Shown here piece after piece: positions 11,781 through 22,800 of a stretch of DNA of 64,000 bases (positions are counted from its first letter, which is position 1; each line of letters starts with the position of its first letter). A model generated the notes under the pieces. The model had not been told where the DNA came from, made no database searches, and saw nothing but the letters and a program-made list of their open reading frames with translations. The stretch covers positions 30,567,245 through 30,631,244 of the forward strand of contig NC_066316.1 in the NCBI RefSeq assembly GCF_022539315.1, in the 5' to 3' direction. The DNA comes from Serinus canaria. Taxonomy: Eukaryota > Chordata > Aves > Passeriformes > Fringillidae. The translations under genes and the position numbers were made by a program.

Positions 11781-12357
11781 TGTTGTGGTTTAACCCCAGC
11801 CAGCAGCCAAGCCCCACTCAGCTGCTCACTCCCCCACCAGCAGTATCGGGGAGAGAATCAGAAAGGTAAAAGCTGAAAAGCTCACATGTAGAGATGAATA
11901 CAGATTAATAGGGAAGCAAAAGCACACACACAAGCAAAGGAAGGCAAGGAATTAATTCACTGCTTCCCATGGGCAGGCAGGTGTTCAGCCATCTCCAGGG
12001 CCTCGTCATGTACAGTGGCTCCTTGGCACTGCACATGACAAAGCCAAATGTCCCCCCCTTCCTCCTTCTTCTCCCCACTTTATATACTGAGCATGATGTC
12101 ACATGGTCTGGAATATCGCTTTGGTCAGTTTGGGTCACCTGTCCTGGCTGTGTCCCCACTCAACCTCCCATTGACCCCCAACTTCCTCACCAGTGGCCAT
12201 AGGAAAAGCAGAAAAGGCTTTGGCTCTGTGTAAGCCCTGCTCAGCGATAACAAATATGTGTCTATATTCTTAACTCTGTGTTCAGCATGGATCTGAAACC
12301 AGCCCCACACCAGCCACTGCAGGGAAAGTGAACTCCACCCCAGACAAAACCAGCACA
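11781..12357 (-). mobile_element. solo LTR of an avian endogenous retrovirus, minus strand
   Basis: This block of about 577 bp begins TGTTGTGGTTTAACCCC and ends AAAACCAGCACA. The ends are an imperfect inverted pair in TG...CA form. The whole block resembles a very common bird LTR family. Read on the minus strand it has a TATA box (TATATAAA, complement of 12079-12086) with an ATF/CREB-like site just upstream (TGATGTCA at 12094-12101, which looks like a CRE that lost its CpG). That fixes the orientation. No internal retroviral sequence follows, so it is a solo LTR. No clean target-site duplication is visible: TTCAC occurs just outside each end, but not flush with it. I do not recall the family name with certainty. 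Confidence 0.85.
12079..12086 (-). promoter_or_regulatory. LTR TATA box
   Basis: TTTATATA on the plus strand reads TATATAAA on the minus strand, inside the minus-strand LTR at the place where its core promoter is expected. Together with the CRE-like element at 12094-12101 it marks a possible antisense promoter. Its activity is unknown. Confidence 0.6.
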
Positions 12358-12559
12358 AATTCACTGGCCTGAAATAGGCCTCCACTCTCTTGTGGTGATT
12401 TACAAAGTAAGTTTAGTTCATGTTAAACATGATAGATATGGGGTGTTATTTGCCAGCTGGAGGCTAAGCAGAATAATTTTGGAGTTGCTTCACATGCGCT
12501 TCTCTTCAACTTGAAGACAATTCCTCTCCCTCCAACTTGTTGCTTAAAAATATATGTTC
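12358..12559. other. unique spacer between LTR and CR1
   Basis: About 200 bp of unassigned sequence separate the LTR from the next CR1 copy. No open frame or motif of note is present. Confidence 0.6.
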
Positions 12560-12561
12560 AG

Positions 12562-12696
12562 GTCACTTGTAGGGTTCTGCAGGGCTCCATCCTTGAGTCT
12601 GTGCTCTTCAACATCTTCATAAATGACTTGGACACCGGACTGGAAGGGATACTAAGCAAGTTTGCCAATGATAAAAAAATTGGGAGGAACTGTTGA
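12562..12696 (+). pseudogene. CR1 ORF2 reverse-transcriptase remnant
   Basis: This is the only recognisable protein-coding homology in the window. It covers the end of the reverse-transcriptase palm: the PQGS-like motif (here LQGS), FNIFINDLD, and the metal-binding motif, altered from FADD to FAND by an Asp-to-Asn change at 12667-12669. A stop codon ends the frame 8 codons later. In an active element this enzyme copies CR1 RNA into DNA at the chromosomal target. This fragment cannot do so. Confidence 0.88.
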
Positions 12697-12859
12697 GTCC
12701 TGTTGAGCAGGGTTCTGCTCTGCTTCGGGCACCACAATGTAAGAAAGACATTATTAAAGAGTGTCCAAAAGACAGACACAAGGATGATGAAGGGGAAGGT
12801 GTAGGAGGAACAGCTGAGGTCATTGGGTCTGTTCAGCCTCAAGAAGAGGAGACTGAGGG

Positions 12860-12891
12860 ATTACAGTTACAGTTCATTACAGTTACAGCTT
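12860..12891 (+). repeat. two-copy tandem duplication inside CR1
   Basis: ATTACAGTTACAGTTC is followed directly by ATTACAGTTACAGCTT, two near-identical 16-bp units. Other CR1 copies carry a single ORF2 segment at this place, so the duplication probably arose after insertion by replication slippage. Confidence 0.75.
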
Positions 12892-13214
12892 CCTCATGAG
12901 GGGAAGAGGAGAGGCAGGCATGGATCTCTTCTCTGGTGACCAGTGACAGGACCCAAGGGAATGGCCTGAAGTTGTGTCAGGGAGGTTTAGGTTGGATGTT
13001 AGGAAAAGGTTCTTCCCCCAGAGGATGGTTGGGCACTAGAACAGTGGAAGTGGTCACAGCACCAGCCTGACAGAGTTCAAGAAGTGCTTGAACAACACCT
13101 TTAGGCACAGGGTGAGACTCTTGGGGATGACGCTGTGCAGAAGTTGGACTAGAGGATCCTTATGAGTCCTTTCCAACTCAACATATCCTGTGATTCTGTA
13201 ATCATATTCTGTCT

Positions 13215-14120
13215 GTTTCTTTTCTGCAGAGATAAATAAGCTGAACACTCTTTAGTCTCCTCTTGGGAGACTTACCAGTTCCTCTGTTTTTTGTAGCACC
13301 ATTCTCCTGTTTGACTCTTTTCTTCTTATTTGCAAGTAACCAGAATTACGGACAATATTGCAGATGATAAATATGCATGTCAGATAGCTCATTCAGCACA
13401 CTTTAAAATCACATTTGCCTCTTTCAGGCTGCTTGATCCATGGTGGCTTACTGTTATCTCTGAGTTGATCCTGGGAGTAAACCTCTCCCCACCTTCTTCT
13501 CTGTCAGCTCCAAACAATAAATTTCTCCTTTTGGGTTCCGAAGTTTTTTACTTTGGTTTCATGTTACTGCATTTTGTACTGTCTCCGAACACTCCAGTCT
13601 TTCCTGAATGATACCTCAGTCACATCAGTATTGGTCTTTTAAGCAGATTTCATCCTCTTGTGCATATTTTCATGCCAAAGTTATTAAAAGAAAATGTTGC
13701 TGTCAAGATTAGGTCTGCAGGAACTGTATTAGACCTTCTGCAATTTGGAGAAAGGCTTTCATGGTGTCTGCTGTAGCTCTTTTCCCCTGTATAATATTAC
13801 AGTATCAATCTCCATTTTACCAACTTCTTCTCATGGCATACTACCAAATGCTTTGTTAAAATCTGATCTACTCCATTTTATTTCTCAGAAAATTAGCTAC
13901 CCTCCAAGAGAAATAGGCTATTCTGACACTACCTGCCTTTGATAAATGATAATGTATTAATTCCCTTTTTGTCTATGCCTTTAATTGTATGTTATGTTGG
14001 CTTTAAAGATTTTTGTACTACTGGGAATGAGCCAATAGTATTTTAGGCCTTAAGTTTAATTTGCAGTGACCTTGCTCACGTGTTTTGCATTTTTAAATGC
14101 AGATGCTATGCTTGTTGTTC
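13215..14120 (-). mobile_element. ancient CR1-like LINE, 3' part, minus strand
   Basis: Over about 900 bp the plus strand follows the reversed sequence of the old amniote CR1 lineage in the right order. Examples are AAGCTGAACACTCTTTAGTC near 13236, AACCAGAATTACGGACAATA near 13338, TGCCAAAGTTATTAAAAG near 13674, and ACCAAATGCTTTGTTAAAAT near 13842. Divergence is high with many indels, so this insertion is far older than the CR1 on its left. Because the old copy is reversed, its 3' end abuts the 3' end of the younger plus-strand CR1. The edges are approximate. Confidence 0.7.
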
Positions 14121-14143
14121 CCCAGTGATACATGAAGTATCAT

Positions 14144-14188
14144 GTCTTTCTGTAGAGGGAATTGTAGAGAGAATCCCTACAGAAAGAC
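14144..14188. repeat. 15-bp imperfect hairpin
   Basis: The left arm GTCTTTCTGTAGAGGGA (14144-14160) pairs with the right arm TCCCTACAGAAAGAC (14174-14188) over 15 bp with one 2-nt bulge (AG), around a 13-nt loop. Outside it, ATGAA (14132-14136) can pair with TTCAT (14189-14193) after a 7-nt bulge. It may be a small inverted-repeat element, a transcribed hairpin, or chance. Confidence 0.8.
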
Positions 14189-15934
14189 TTCATTGTATTA
14201 AAAATTTATCTATCATTCTGGATTTGCAGTTTCTTATGTCAGATGTTTAAGTGTTCTGATATGCAGATTCTCTCCTCCTTACTTTGCAAATTACAGTAAG
14301 CACACCTAGGTTTCTTTCCATCTCAGATGTGGCATTCTCTCTTTTATGTTCTTTTCATTTCTATGAAAAAATGCTGTATTTCAGTTCAGATCTGCATTAC
14401 ATTTAAACATCTTGTTGGTCTGTGAAATCATATAGATTATCTGCCTTATCCATTTAAGCAGGTGCAGGCATTAGCTTGTAATGGCAAAAATTAAGACTAC
14501 AGGTATGGTCACCAGCCTGTCTGATGATGACAGCAAAACTATCTATATTAACCTCATGTAATATTTATTGTCAGTTGTGTCAGTAATTGTGGAATTTTTG
14601 GTTGGATTTATATTGACAAGAAACTGATGTACTCTTCATGGTATTAACTTTTTGACTATGAACATGTTCAGTTGTTACTAATTCACTGTAGTGCATGTAA
14701 GTATTAAAGTGTCATTACTTTGAGGTATTTATAGGAAAGGAAATTAAAATCTTGCAGAGATAAATCTGACTCCCATGTATCTGAGACAAAGCAAGAATTG
14801 TTGCTCATTGACTTGCCTTCTCAGAGTGAATTGTGTTTAGGCCTTTTTCTGGTCAATCTTTTGTCTTTTCCTTATTGGCAAACAATTATGTATTTCAGTA
14901 ATATGTAGGTGACAGACACAGGTCTGGATCAAACGATGATTTCTTTGGCCAGATTGCCTGAAGATCTTTGAGTGTCACCAATCTGATGGGATTAAATAAT
15001 TTAGTGAGAGCATAAAGACAGTATGTTTGGTGTTATCTGTATTTCTGAACAGGCTATCACCTCTTATGCCAGATGGAGGGGTTCTAAGGATGTCTGTTTT
15101 CACTTCCAGATATGAATTACAATAATCAACTTAGCTGTGCTCTGGAAAGCTTTCCCTATTGTTGCATAATTTTAACTTTCACCACAGCTGTTAAGACCCT
15201 CTGTGATAATAAATATATATAGCTCTTTTATAATATGGAGGAATTACTACTTTCAGTGAGCAGCCTTTTGCAAGTTAGCTTTTTTAAATTTAATATTCTT
15301 CTTTTGCTGTGACAGTTCAGGTCTTTGAGATCCAGCAGGTTCTGTGCTAATGTGTATCATGTGGCCATCATTTAGAGCTGTTCTCACGTGCAGCATCCAC
15401 GTCAGAGCCAAGAATTCACGTAAATTATGTTTGGATATTATGTTCTTGCTGACTTCTCAAGTGATTTGCATGGGACCCCCTGGAATTTCCGGTGGAATTT
15501 CTATCAAGGACTGTCTTTGATTGCACTTGTGTAAATGAAGTTTATGACTCAGTTTCTGTGGTAATTTTTCAACAATACATAAATACCTCTGTAATGCACA
15601 CTGAGACCAACTTTATTTAACACTTAGAGACTGAAACATGTTTTACTGTCACTTTCTTTTTGCCTAATGCAGTTATTGTTCAATGAAGTAACTTCAAAAA
15701 TATGCAGTGACTGCATTTGAGTCAAATACCAATCTTGTTGGATTTCAAATCCCTAAATAAAGGAAGAAACATCTGGTATGTGGGTGGGAAGCCAGTACCT
15801 AAAGTAGTTCTTCCAGGAGTTTAGGAAAATGGACAAGATGAATGCACTTAATTTTCAAACTGGTCTGATACAGGAATTTCTCAGGAGCATTGCTTCTGTC
15901 AGAAGAAGCAGTTGTAGGAATTGTAACAGTACCA

Positions 15935-15952
15935 TTTGTTACATGTAACAAA
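15935..15952. repeat. perfect 18-bp palindrome
   Basis: TTTGTTACATGTAACAAA is identical to its own reverse complement. It could bind a symmetric protein dimer, or be the junction of an inverted duplication. Nothing beside it helps to choose. Confidence 0.85.
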
Positions 15953-16284
15953 GACTTTTATTTTCTAATTTTTTCCCTACACATTTATATAAACATCTAG
16001 AGAAACTATAGGATTTATTTCTGTCTGTCTAGTTATAAGTATTTTTCTGCTATACAGAAATTTCATTCATGTGTTGATAATAACCTCCTGGGTTTTAGGA
16101 GATCCACTTGGGAATTAGGCTGAAGCCCACGTGCCTGTTTGCCATTGTCCAAGAGCTTATAACTAAGTGTAGAGGGATCTTCAAAGTAATCTAAGAGTAA
16201 CATAGTGCATATGATAACATATTTTGGAGTTTTGAGTTATTAGGATGTAACAGAACCAGACTTCTGTTTTGGGGTTTTTTTTTT

Positions 16285-16350
16285 TGTTTGTTTGTTTGTT
16301 TGGTTGTTGGGGTTTTTTTGTCATTTTTTTGTTTTGTTTTGTTTTGTTTC
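16285..16350. repeat. (GTTT)n / (GTTTT)n simple repeat
   Basis: Four to five GTTT units are followed after a T/G-rich gap by GTTTT units. This is common low-complexity sequence without coding potential. Confidence 0.9.
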
Positions 16351-18753
16351 TCCTCAACTACTGGAACTAGAAATTAATATTTTCTTAAAGGTCTGTTCAA
16401 TCTTATACAATCACCTGACTGACCTGACTCTGGGAGCTGGGACTTGATGATAAATATACAGTTATTATAGCAGCTATGATAAAAATGCTGCACTGTGTAC
16501 CAATATGTTGAGAGGAGGATATTAAAGCAGGTTATTTAAAATTTACTTCTATTAAGAAATTTAAGACATACAGATTGTTGTCCTCAGTAGGGGAAAATTA
16601 CTTCCCAATTGCAGTACTTTTAGCTATTTATCTCCTTTTAATCTGTTTGGCTTTTAACTTTTCTCACTGGCTGGCAGTGAAAGTTAAATCTTCTGTTTTA
16701 AATTAGACTGCTTTCCTCAAAAGGATGTTATACATATTTATGCATAGCATAAACAAAATAAGTAAACAAGAACAAAACTTTAAAAAATTATTCTTAGTAT
16801 ATTTTGCAGTTAGGTAATAGAAAAGGAAACTGAATCTACAAGCCAACAATATGAAGCACTTTTAATGGCAGGAATCCTCTTTGAAATCTTGTAAATATAA
16901 TTTTTTAATTTTGGATTTCTTCTTGGTTTTGAGGGAAGCAAAAAAGTTTTTTTTTAATTTTCTTTCCTACTATTGCAATTTCATAAGTGTTTATCATACT
17001 GATTTCAGTTCACAATGGTGCAACATTAAGGTATTTCAACTTTTTGAAACAATTTAGAAATAAATCTTTCAGTAAGAGAACATACTGTTTTTTGTGGCTG
17101 TTCTGTTACAAAATCTTGAACTATTTAAAAGAAATATTTGTAATATGCTGCACAACTATTGTGGAACATCACTAGTCTGTTTTAAATTCTTCAGCCTCTT
17201 CAATGACAGATGTTTACCTAACTTGTCCATGCTTTGAGGTATACTATGTAGGGATATATTCCATTCTCCAGAATTTGTTGTGATATATTTAAGACATGTT
17301 ATTCTCTTTTTTTTCCTACAATGCATTTTTCCTTTGGCTTTTGAAGTGTGTGTAGATTGGTGGTATATGCAATTACCTGGAGTTTGTATTGTCATAAAGG
17401 AGCTAGCATGATTTATATGTGCAAAAGAAAACTATTGATGGAGACAAATGACCTTCCTGTCATGTTCCTGTACTGTTTGTACACCTTTCATGAGGTCTGT
17501 TTTATGCTCTTCCTGAACGCTTGACTTTGCCAGAAGTCTAAAATAAGAGTATAAACTTCAGCCTAAAGGTTTTTGCTTTTTCATTCCCTGTTGCTTTTTA
17601 TCCATCCCTCCTTCAGTCTGCAGACTAAAACTGTAAAGCTGACTATTTATGTAAAAAGCTTGTTAGAAAGGTTTACTTCTACTTCTGCTTCAGTACAGCT
17701 AAGCCAGGGTTCAAGGAATTTAATCCCTCCATTTGGACAAATGGGTTTGAAAACCCACACCCCCAAAGTAAGTGTGAGTTTAAATGTTACTGAAATGGGA
17801 GTTGGATTAGGATGTCCAAACTGCATCTGGAGAAAAAAATTAGGAAGACGAGCAATAGCAAGAAATAATTCAGACCCTTGAGGGTTCCAGTCTTGTGTGT
17901 GTTTAAAAATATCACAATTTTCAGCAATTCTGTATTAAAGCCAAAAAACCTCTCTTTTTTAAATTGACAAAGGGAGATTTTCCTTCTGCTTTTTATATAC
18001 TGACTTCTTTCTTTCAAAGATTCATTTCTCTGAAATTAAACTGCTTTCTTCCAAGTTCTTGGCCTGAGACAACTTGAAAATTGGAGTCAAGTTCTGGACT
18101 TGGTTTTCACTGGAACTGAGGAGGGGGAGGAGATGGGTTGAAGTGATCAGGACTAATTAAGAATTTACTTTCTATCTCTGAGTCTAATGGGAGACTTAGA
18201 TTCTCTGCTGTGAAAGTTTGAAGATTTCTTTTTTCCAAACTAATGAAGGATACTCTGGAGGAGGGAGTTTGCACTCTCCTGTGCAGAAGCTGTCCTAGCT
18301 TGACAGAGGTCTGAAATGTGTAGATCCCAACCCCTGTGTGAGTGATGTAATATGGTCATTTTCCCCCACGTATCTAATTTTTTTTGAATAGTAGGGGACG
18401 TTTCAATGGATATTCCATGACTAGAGGCTTGGACATTTTTTCTGAAACAGAAAATAAATAAATTCGATTCACCTTGGGAAATAAAAAGAATTTGAAGTGG
18501 GTATTGAGATTGAAGCACGATGTGTTATGTGTGAGTGCTCTGATCAGTCTCTCACCAGTTTGATATTGAGTGAAGAGATGGGTGACAACTTCTCAAAAGT
18601 CGTCAGTCCGGCCCTTGATTGCTCTTCACTCTTGTAGTGGCTCAAAACAAATTACATCATATGTGTGAGTGGCATATTTTTTGTTTCAATACAAGGACAG
18701 ACTAGAAATGAGAAAGAGGGTTTCTTGTACTGGAAACTTCCTTGTCTTTCATC

Positions 18754-18766
18754 ATCTCTCTCTCTC
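18754..18766. repeat. short (CT)n run
   Basis: Six to seven CT units followed by CACAC make a minor pyrimidine microsatellite. Confidence 0.8.
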
Positions 18767-19507
18767 ACACAAAAAATAAATAAACTTCAGAGCTGGCTTA
18801 ATCCAAGCACAAAAATTTTTGTTATTATTCAACAAGGGAATTAAGGATTCAGAATTAAGTTCTTAATTGTAACATTATGAAAAATGCCCAACCTGCCAGA
18901 AGTGACTGGAGATGATTGTTGACTAAACTCCAGGAAGAAAGGAAAGATTGCTATAGTAGGAGAGTATCTTAAGATTTTAAGAGAAGAGCTTTTTGGTGGA
19001 CAAGGAAGATAGGGTTTTTTAATGCTGAAAATGGCCATGTGAAGCCCCAGTTTTTAAGGCCAATGTGAGAAGATAATGTTTGCCAAGCCTTTAGAATTTA
19101 GATACATCAAGTTTTGCATAGAAGGTTTAAAATCTTCTAGTATGTAAGCACTATAAAACCAGAGGTATGGAAATATCTGTGTAGATGTTAATAGTTTAAG
19201 TAATTTAAAGTTTTGTAGTAAAATGAACTTTTTAATAGTGTTATGTGTAAATAGAGATTATTATTTTTAAGCGAAATTGTAGAAATGAGAAAAGTAATCT
19301 TTCCCTGAGTTATTTCAACCCATTTTTTTTCCAATATGCTTCATAAAAGTTAGGGAAAAACTAAATAAATTAACCATGTTTTCTGTAAGGGCCATGGCAA
19401 TCAAATTTTGTACATGCTTTATGTTTATGCATGTAGTGTGTTACAAACAAATGTGAAAACATTTCTATTTTCATGAATAAGGTGCAGTCCAAGGTCCTGA
19501 GCCTATG

Positions 19508-19860
19508 GAGATGCTTACATGTGACTCACAGAATCATCCAGGACATAAGGCCAGCAGGGACGTTCGATTGCCTTGCGTGATTTGTTTTGTATTTCAAGCG
19601 GTTTCATGTTACCCTTCTCAACTGTCCTGTAGTGAGAAACATTTGGCTAAGCACATCTTCCAGAGAAGTGGTCAGACATGATTCAAGGATCTCAAGGGGT
19701 GGAGAGTCTGCTGCTTCTCATGGTAGCTCATTCCAGTGATTAATCATCTCCTCTGTTTAGAGTTTGCACCTTATTTTCAGCTTGCATCTGGCTTCAGCTT
19801 TCAGGCTCAGGGCTGGTTCTGTGCTGCCCAAGCTGTCCCTCTTGAACTCTGAGCATCATG
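19508..19860 (-). mobile_element. ancient CR1 LINE 3' end, minus strand
   Basis: The block starts with a reversed CR1 tail (CACAGAATCATCCAGGACAT). It continues with an order typical of the old amniote CR1 3' region: TTCAAGGATCTCAAGGGGTG, then GGTAGCTCATTCCAGTGATT, then GAGTTTGCACCTTATTTTC, then CATCTGGCTTCAGCTTTCAG. Decay is moderate to strong. The element lies on the minus strand, truncated at its 5' end as usual for CR1. The right edge is uncertain and may reach about 19.9 kb. Confidence 0.78.
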
Positions 19861-22800
19861 AAACATCTTAGTGGTTCTGGTGAAACATCTCCTGCTCTTG
19901 CATACATGCAAAACTCTTGGTGGGGTGTGTTTATGCCTGTGTGTGCTTTGGGATAGAGCAAATTTTGCTGTCTTTTAAAGCAGGAATTAAAATCAAATGT
20001 TCCTTGCAGTACATTAGGAGAAGGAGCAGTATTTTTTCTGTTTCCTACCTACTGTATGTTTGTGCAAAGACCAGCTGTGACCTAGCTTTGAATTGGTTTT
20101 ATTATGGAAAAAATAATTAATTAGGATGCTCTTTAAGCTGTGATACAGCATTTGCTTCTTACTTCTAGAGAAAGGGTTAAGGGGAAACAATTTTTCTGGC
20201 TTTGCTGTTGGGCATTTCTTAGACATGATTGGTAAAATATGAATCTGACCCAAATGTATCTTAAGGGCACTTCGTGTATGTTACAAAACCTATAGGACAT
20301 GCCCTTGGCTGGCTTGTACTGCATGTATAATTTCTTGTAGTTGATATCTGTATTCACTCATCAGAAAATTAATTCTTTATTTCCTTTCCAGATGCCCACA
20401 AAGACTTTGCATTTCGTATTTGCATGCTCTTGGTTACTACTTGCAGTCCTGTATTTTTATACATTCTAGGTGTCAGGCAGACATTTCCTGCACCACTTGG
20501 TTTGCTTCCACACAACCTGCATGATAATATTCCCTAGAGAGTGTGGAGCTTTTGACTCTTAAATTAAAACAATTTAGTTTGTATTAAAAACTTCTGTTGA
20601 AGTCTAATAATTTATTTTAAGCTGAGGATATTAATCTGTGAAGGATAGAGTCACCTCTAGTCTATGTTAAAGAGAGGCATGGCTGCACCTGCATCAGACA
20701 TGAGGCACCCACTCCTTGCACACTTCTGCTAATGGCAGTAAAAATCTGTTTAAACTTCTTGGAAGATCTGCACTTGTCTATACTTTCATTGTAAGAGAGA
20801 GTAAAATTGTGCTTTTTTGCTAATAACTAATGGTACATATGGTTCAAAATGTACAGCCCAAGTAAAACAGACACTGAGTAATAGGTAAGTCATTTATGAC
20901 ACTTCACTATTGTGTTAAAGTATTACTGAATTTATAATCTCGTGTATATAATTAATTTCTTTTAAGAAAGCCTGATCATGAGATGCATTACTTAATATAA
21001 TTTGTTCTATTTTTGCATGGATGAGAAGTTTTTAATGATTCTCAGTTATATCTGAGCCATGACACCTCTGATTCGCAGAGGTATAGACAGTAATGAAGCA
21101 GAATTTTGTGGGGCAGCTGCTTGTGCCCACAGTATTCAGCAGACTTGGGACAGTTTTTCCTCATGGGACCTATGCTGTCTATATCAAAAAAATGCCTTGC
21201 TGTGCCACCCATGCCAAGGTATTGCTGAGCCCAGTCTGAGGCAGTGTCCTGTGAGTGAGGTCAAAAGAATGCTATCCAGCAGGAGTTTATGACAGGAGTG
21301 TTTAGGGACCTAAGCTCCTAGTAGTAGCTTGGTTGTCTCGTATGACAATTTGTTTCCTCTTCCTCTTCTGGCCTCATTCTTAGGAGGAGCCAGAACAGGC
21401 ATGTGGTGAAGTGGAACTTAATGGCTTCCCTAGTCTGCCCTGCTAGGATGCCATCCCAGGACCAGATGTTTTAGTAATACTTTGCTGGTTTAATATCTCC
21501 TCAGCTAACCTGCCCTGGATGTGGAACAACTGTGAGTTCCCTTGTGCATCCCACTACTGTTTACATGTACCAAGAGTTAAGGATTAGTTTTTACATTCTT
21601 TAAAGAAAGGATCTGGTCTTAAATCTTGATGTTCATAATTCACAACAAGCTGTAGTGCTGCACCTGACATACACTGTTCTGGTGTGGGAGCATGAGGTAT
21701 TGCCTGATCAGCCTGGGGATTGATCAGATGGGAACTGGCTGTTATGAATTCCTTCTGCCAGTGTTTAACTTGCACGTTGTTGTTCAGGTCACCCCTGTGT
21801 ATATTTACTGAAGTGTCTGCATTATTTGGCATACCTGATTTTTAAGAACGTGGTGCTCAGGCAAGCTGGCAAGCTGAATTTTTTAGGTAGGTAGGTTGGC
21901 AGATTCTGTTTTAAAATGTGGTTCATAAATTGGGACCCCAAATCCAACATGCACAGAACAATTATTAGTAAAATATTACATTCATGTGATGTTCTGCTAT
22001 CTAAACTCCAGTACAAGGTTGAATCCTTTTGTGCTTTGAATTGTACAGAACATAATTCAAATGTCAGTTTGTATTTCAAGGAGTATACACTTAGGCGCTT
22101 ACTAACAATTTGCTTTCAACTCCATTGTGTTGAAGGCCTGCCTGGAGAGAGAGGTGTTATTAATTAATCATTTCTAACAAAATCGTGGATTTAGGCTGTG
22201 CCACATTGAAACTTCTCCAGCAAGGACATGCATCTTTATGAAAACTCACTGAGAATGTTGCTGAAGAATGTACTTAAAAAAATACAAAACTGAATGCTAC
22301 ATGAAATGAGACATCTTGTCAATGTATTTAACATGCTGCTTACAGTTGGCATTTGAAATTAATTGAAATGAGAGAAGTATGCTACACATCAAGGCAGTTT
22401 CTGCATAAAATGAATATTTTAATAACTATTTGGTTTCTTTCCTTTCTGACAGTCCTACGGTCTTACGTGTTTTATTTTGGTTTTTTTTTGTGTTTTGCTG
22501 GAATTTTTTTTTTAAACTTCTCCTTCTTCCACTTCAGTCAGTGGCAGTTGAAAGCAAATAATGACCAAATGTCATGTTTTCAGTATTATGTGATTAGTAT
22601 GCAAACAAACACATCAGAGCAGTATAAGTCTCTCTGTCTGTGATAGTCTCCTGGCTTGCATTTCAGAAGTGTTTACATCTCTGTTATAAAAAATACTTGA
22701 CTACCCTGTCTGTATATCCATATTAAGGCTTGGAAATGCATAAGAAGGGTGGAGTTGACTGAATTGTTTGCATAGAATGAAGGAAAATGGAGCCTTGAAG

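Larger units (their letters stand above)
12560..13205 (+). mobile_element. CR1 LINE, internally deleted, with broken reverse transcriptase
   Basis: From 12562 the plus strand encodes a CR1 reverse-transcriptase stretch (VTCRVLQGSILE, then VLFNIFINDLDTGLEGILSK) reaching the catalytic motif. There FANDKK stands where active CR1 proteins have FADDTK, so the first catalytic aspartate is asparagine. A TGA stop follows at 12694-12696. The copy then jumps to the distal part of ORF2 (decayed QFWAPQ-like region from about 12725), so roughly 150 codons are missing. The C-terminal part continues with frameshifts, and the element ends in the typical CR1 tail TCCTGTGATTCTGTA. Near 12860-12891 a unit of about 16 bp, ATTACAGTTACAGTTC, is tandemly repeated with small changes. 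The copy is dead. It is younger than the CR1 next to it. Confidence 0.9.
14121..19507. other. unique non-coding DNA with small inverted repeats
   Basis: No gene is seen. The stretch contains an imperfect hairpin (14144-14188), a perfect 18-bp palindrome (15935-15952), a GTTT/GTTTT simple repeat (16285-16350), a CT run (18754-18766) and a possible regulatory block at 15370-15640. Open frames are short and unrecognised. Confidence 0.65.

Noticed and set aside
19560..19572. GTTCGATTGCC resembling a tRNA B box
   Set aside because: There is no A box at the right distance and no cloverleaf. The site lies inside an ancient CR1.
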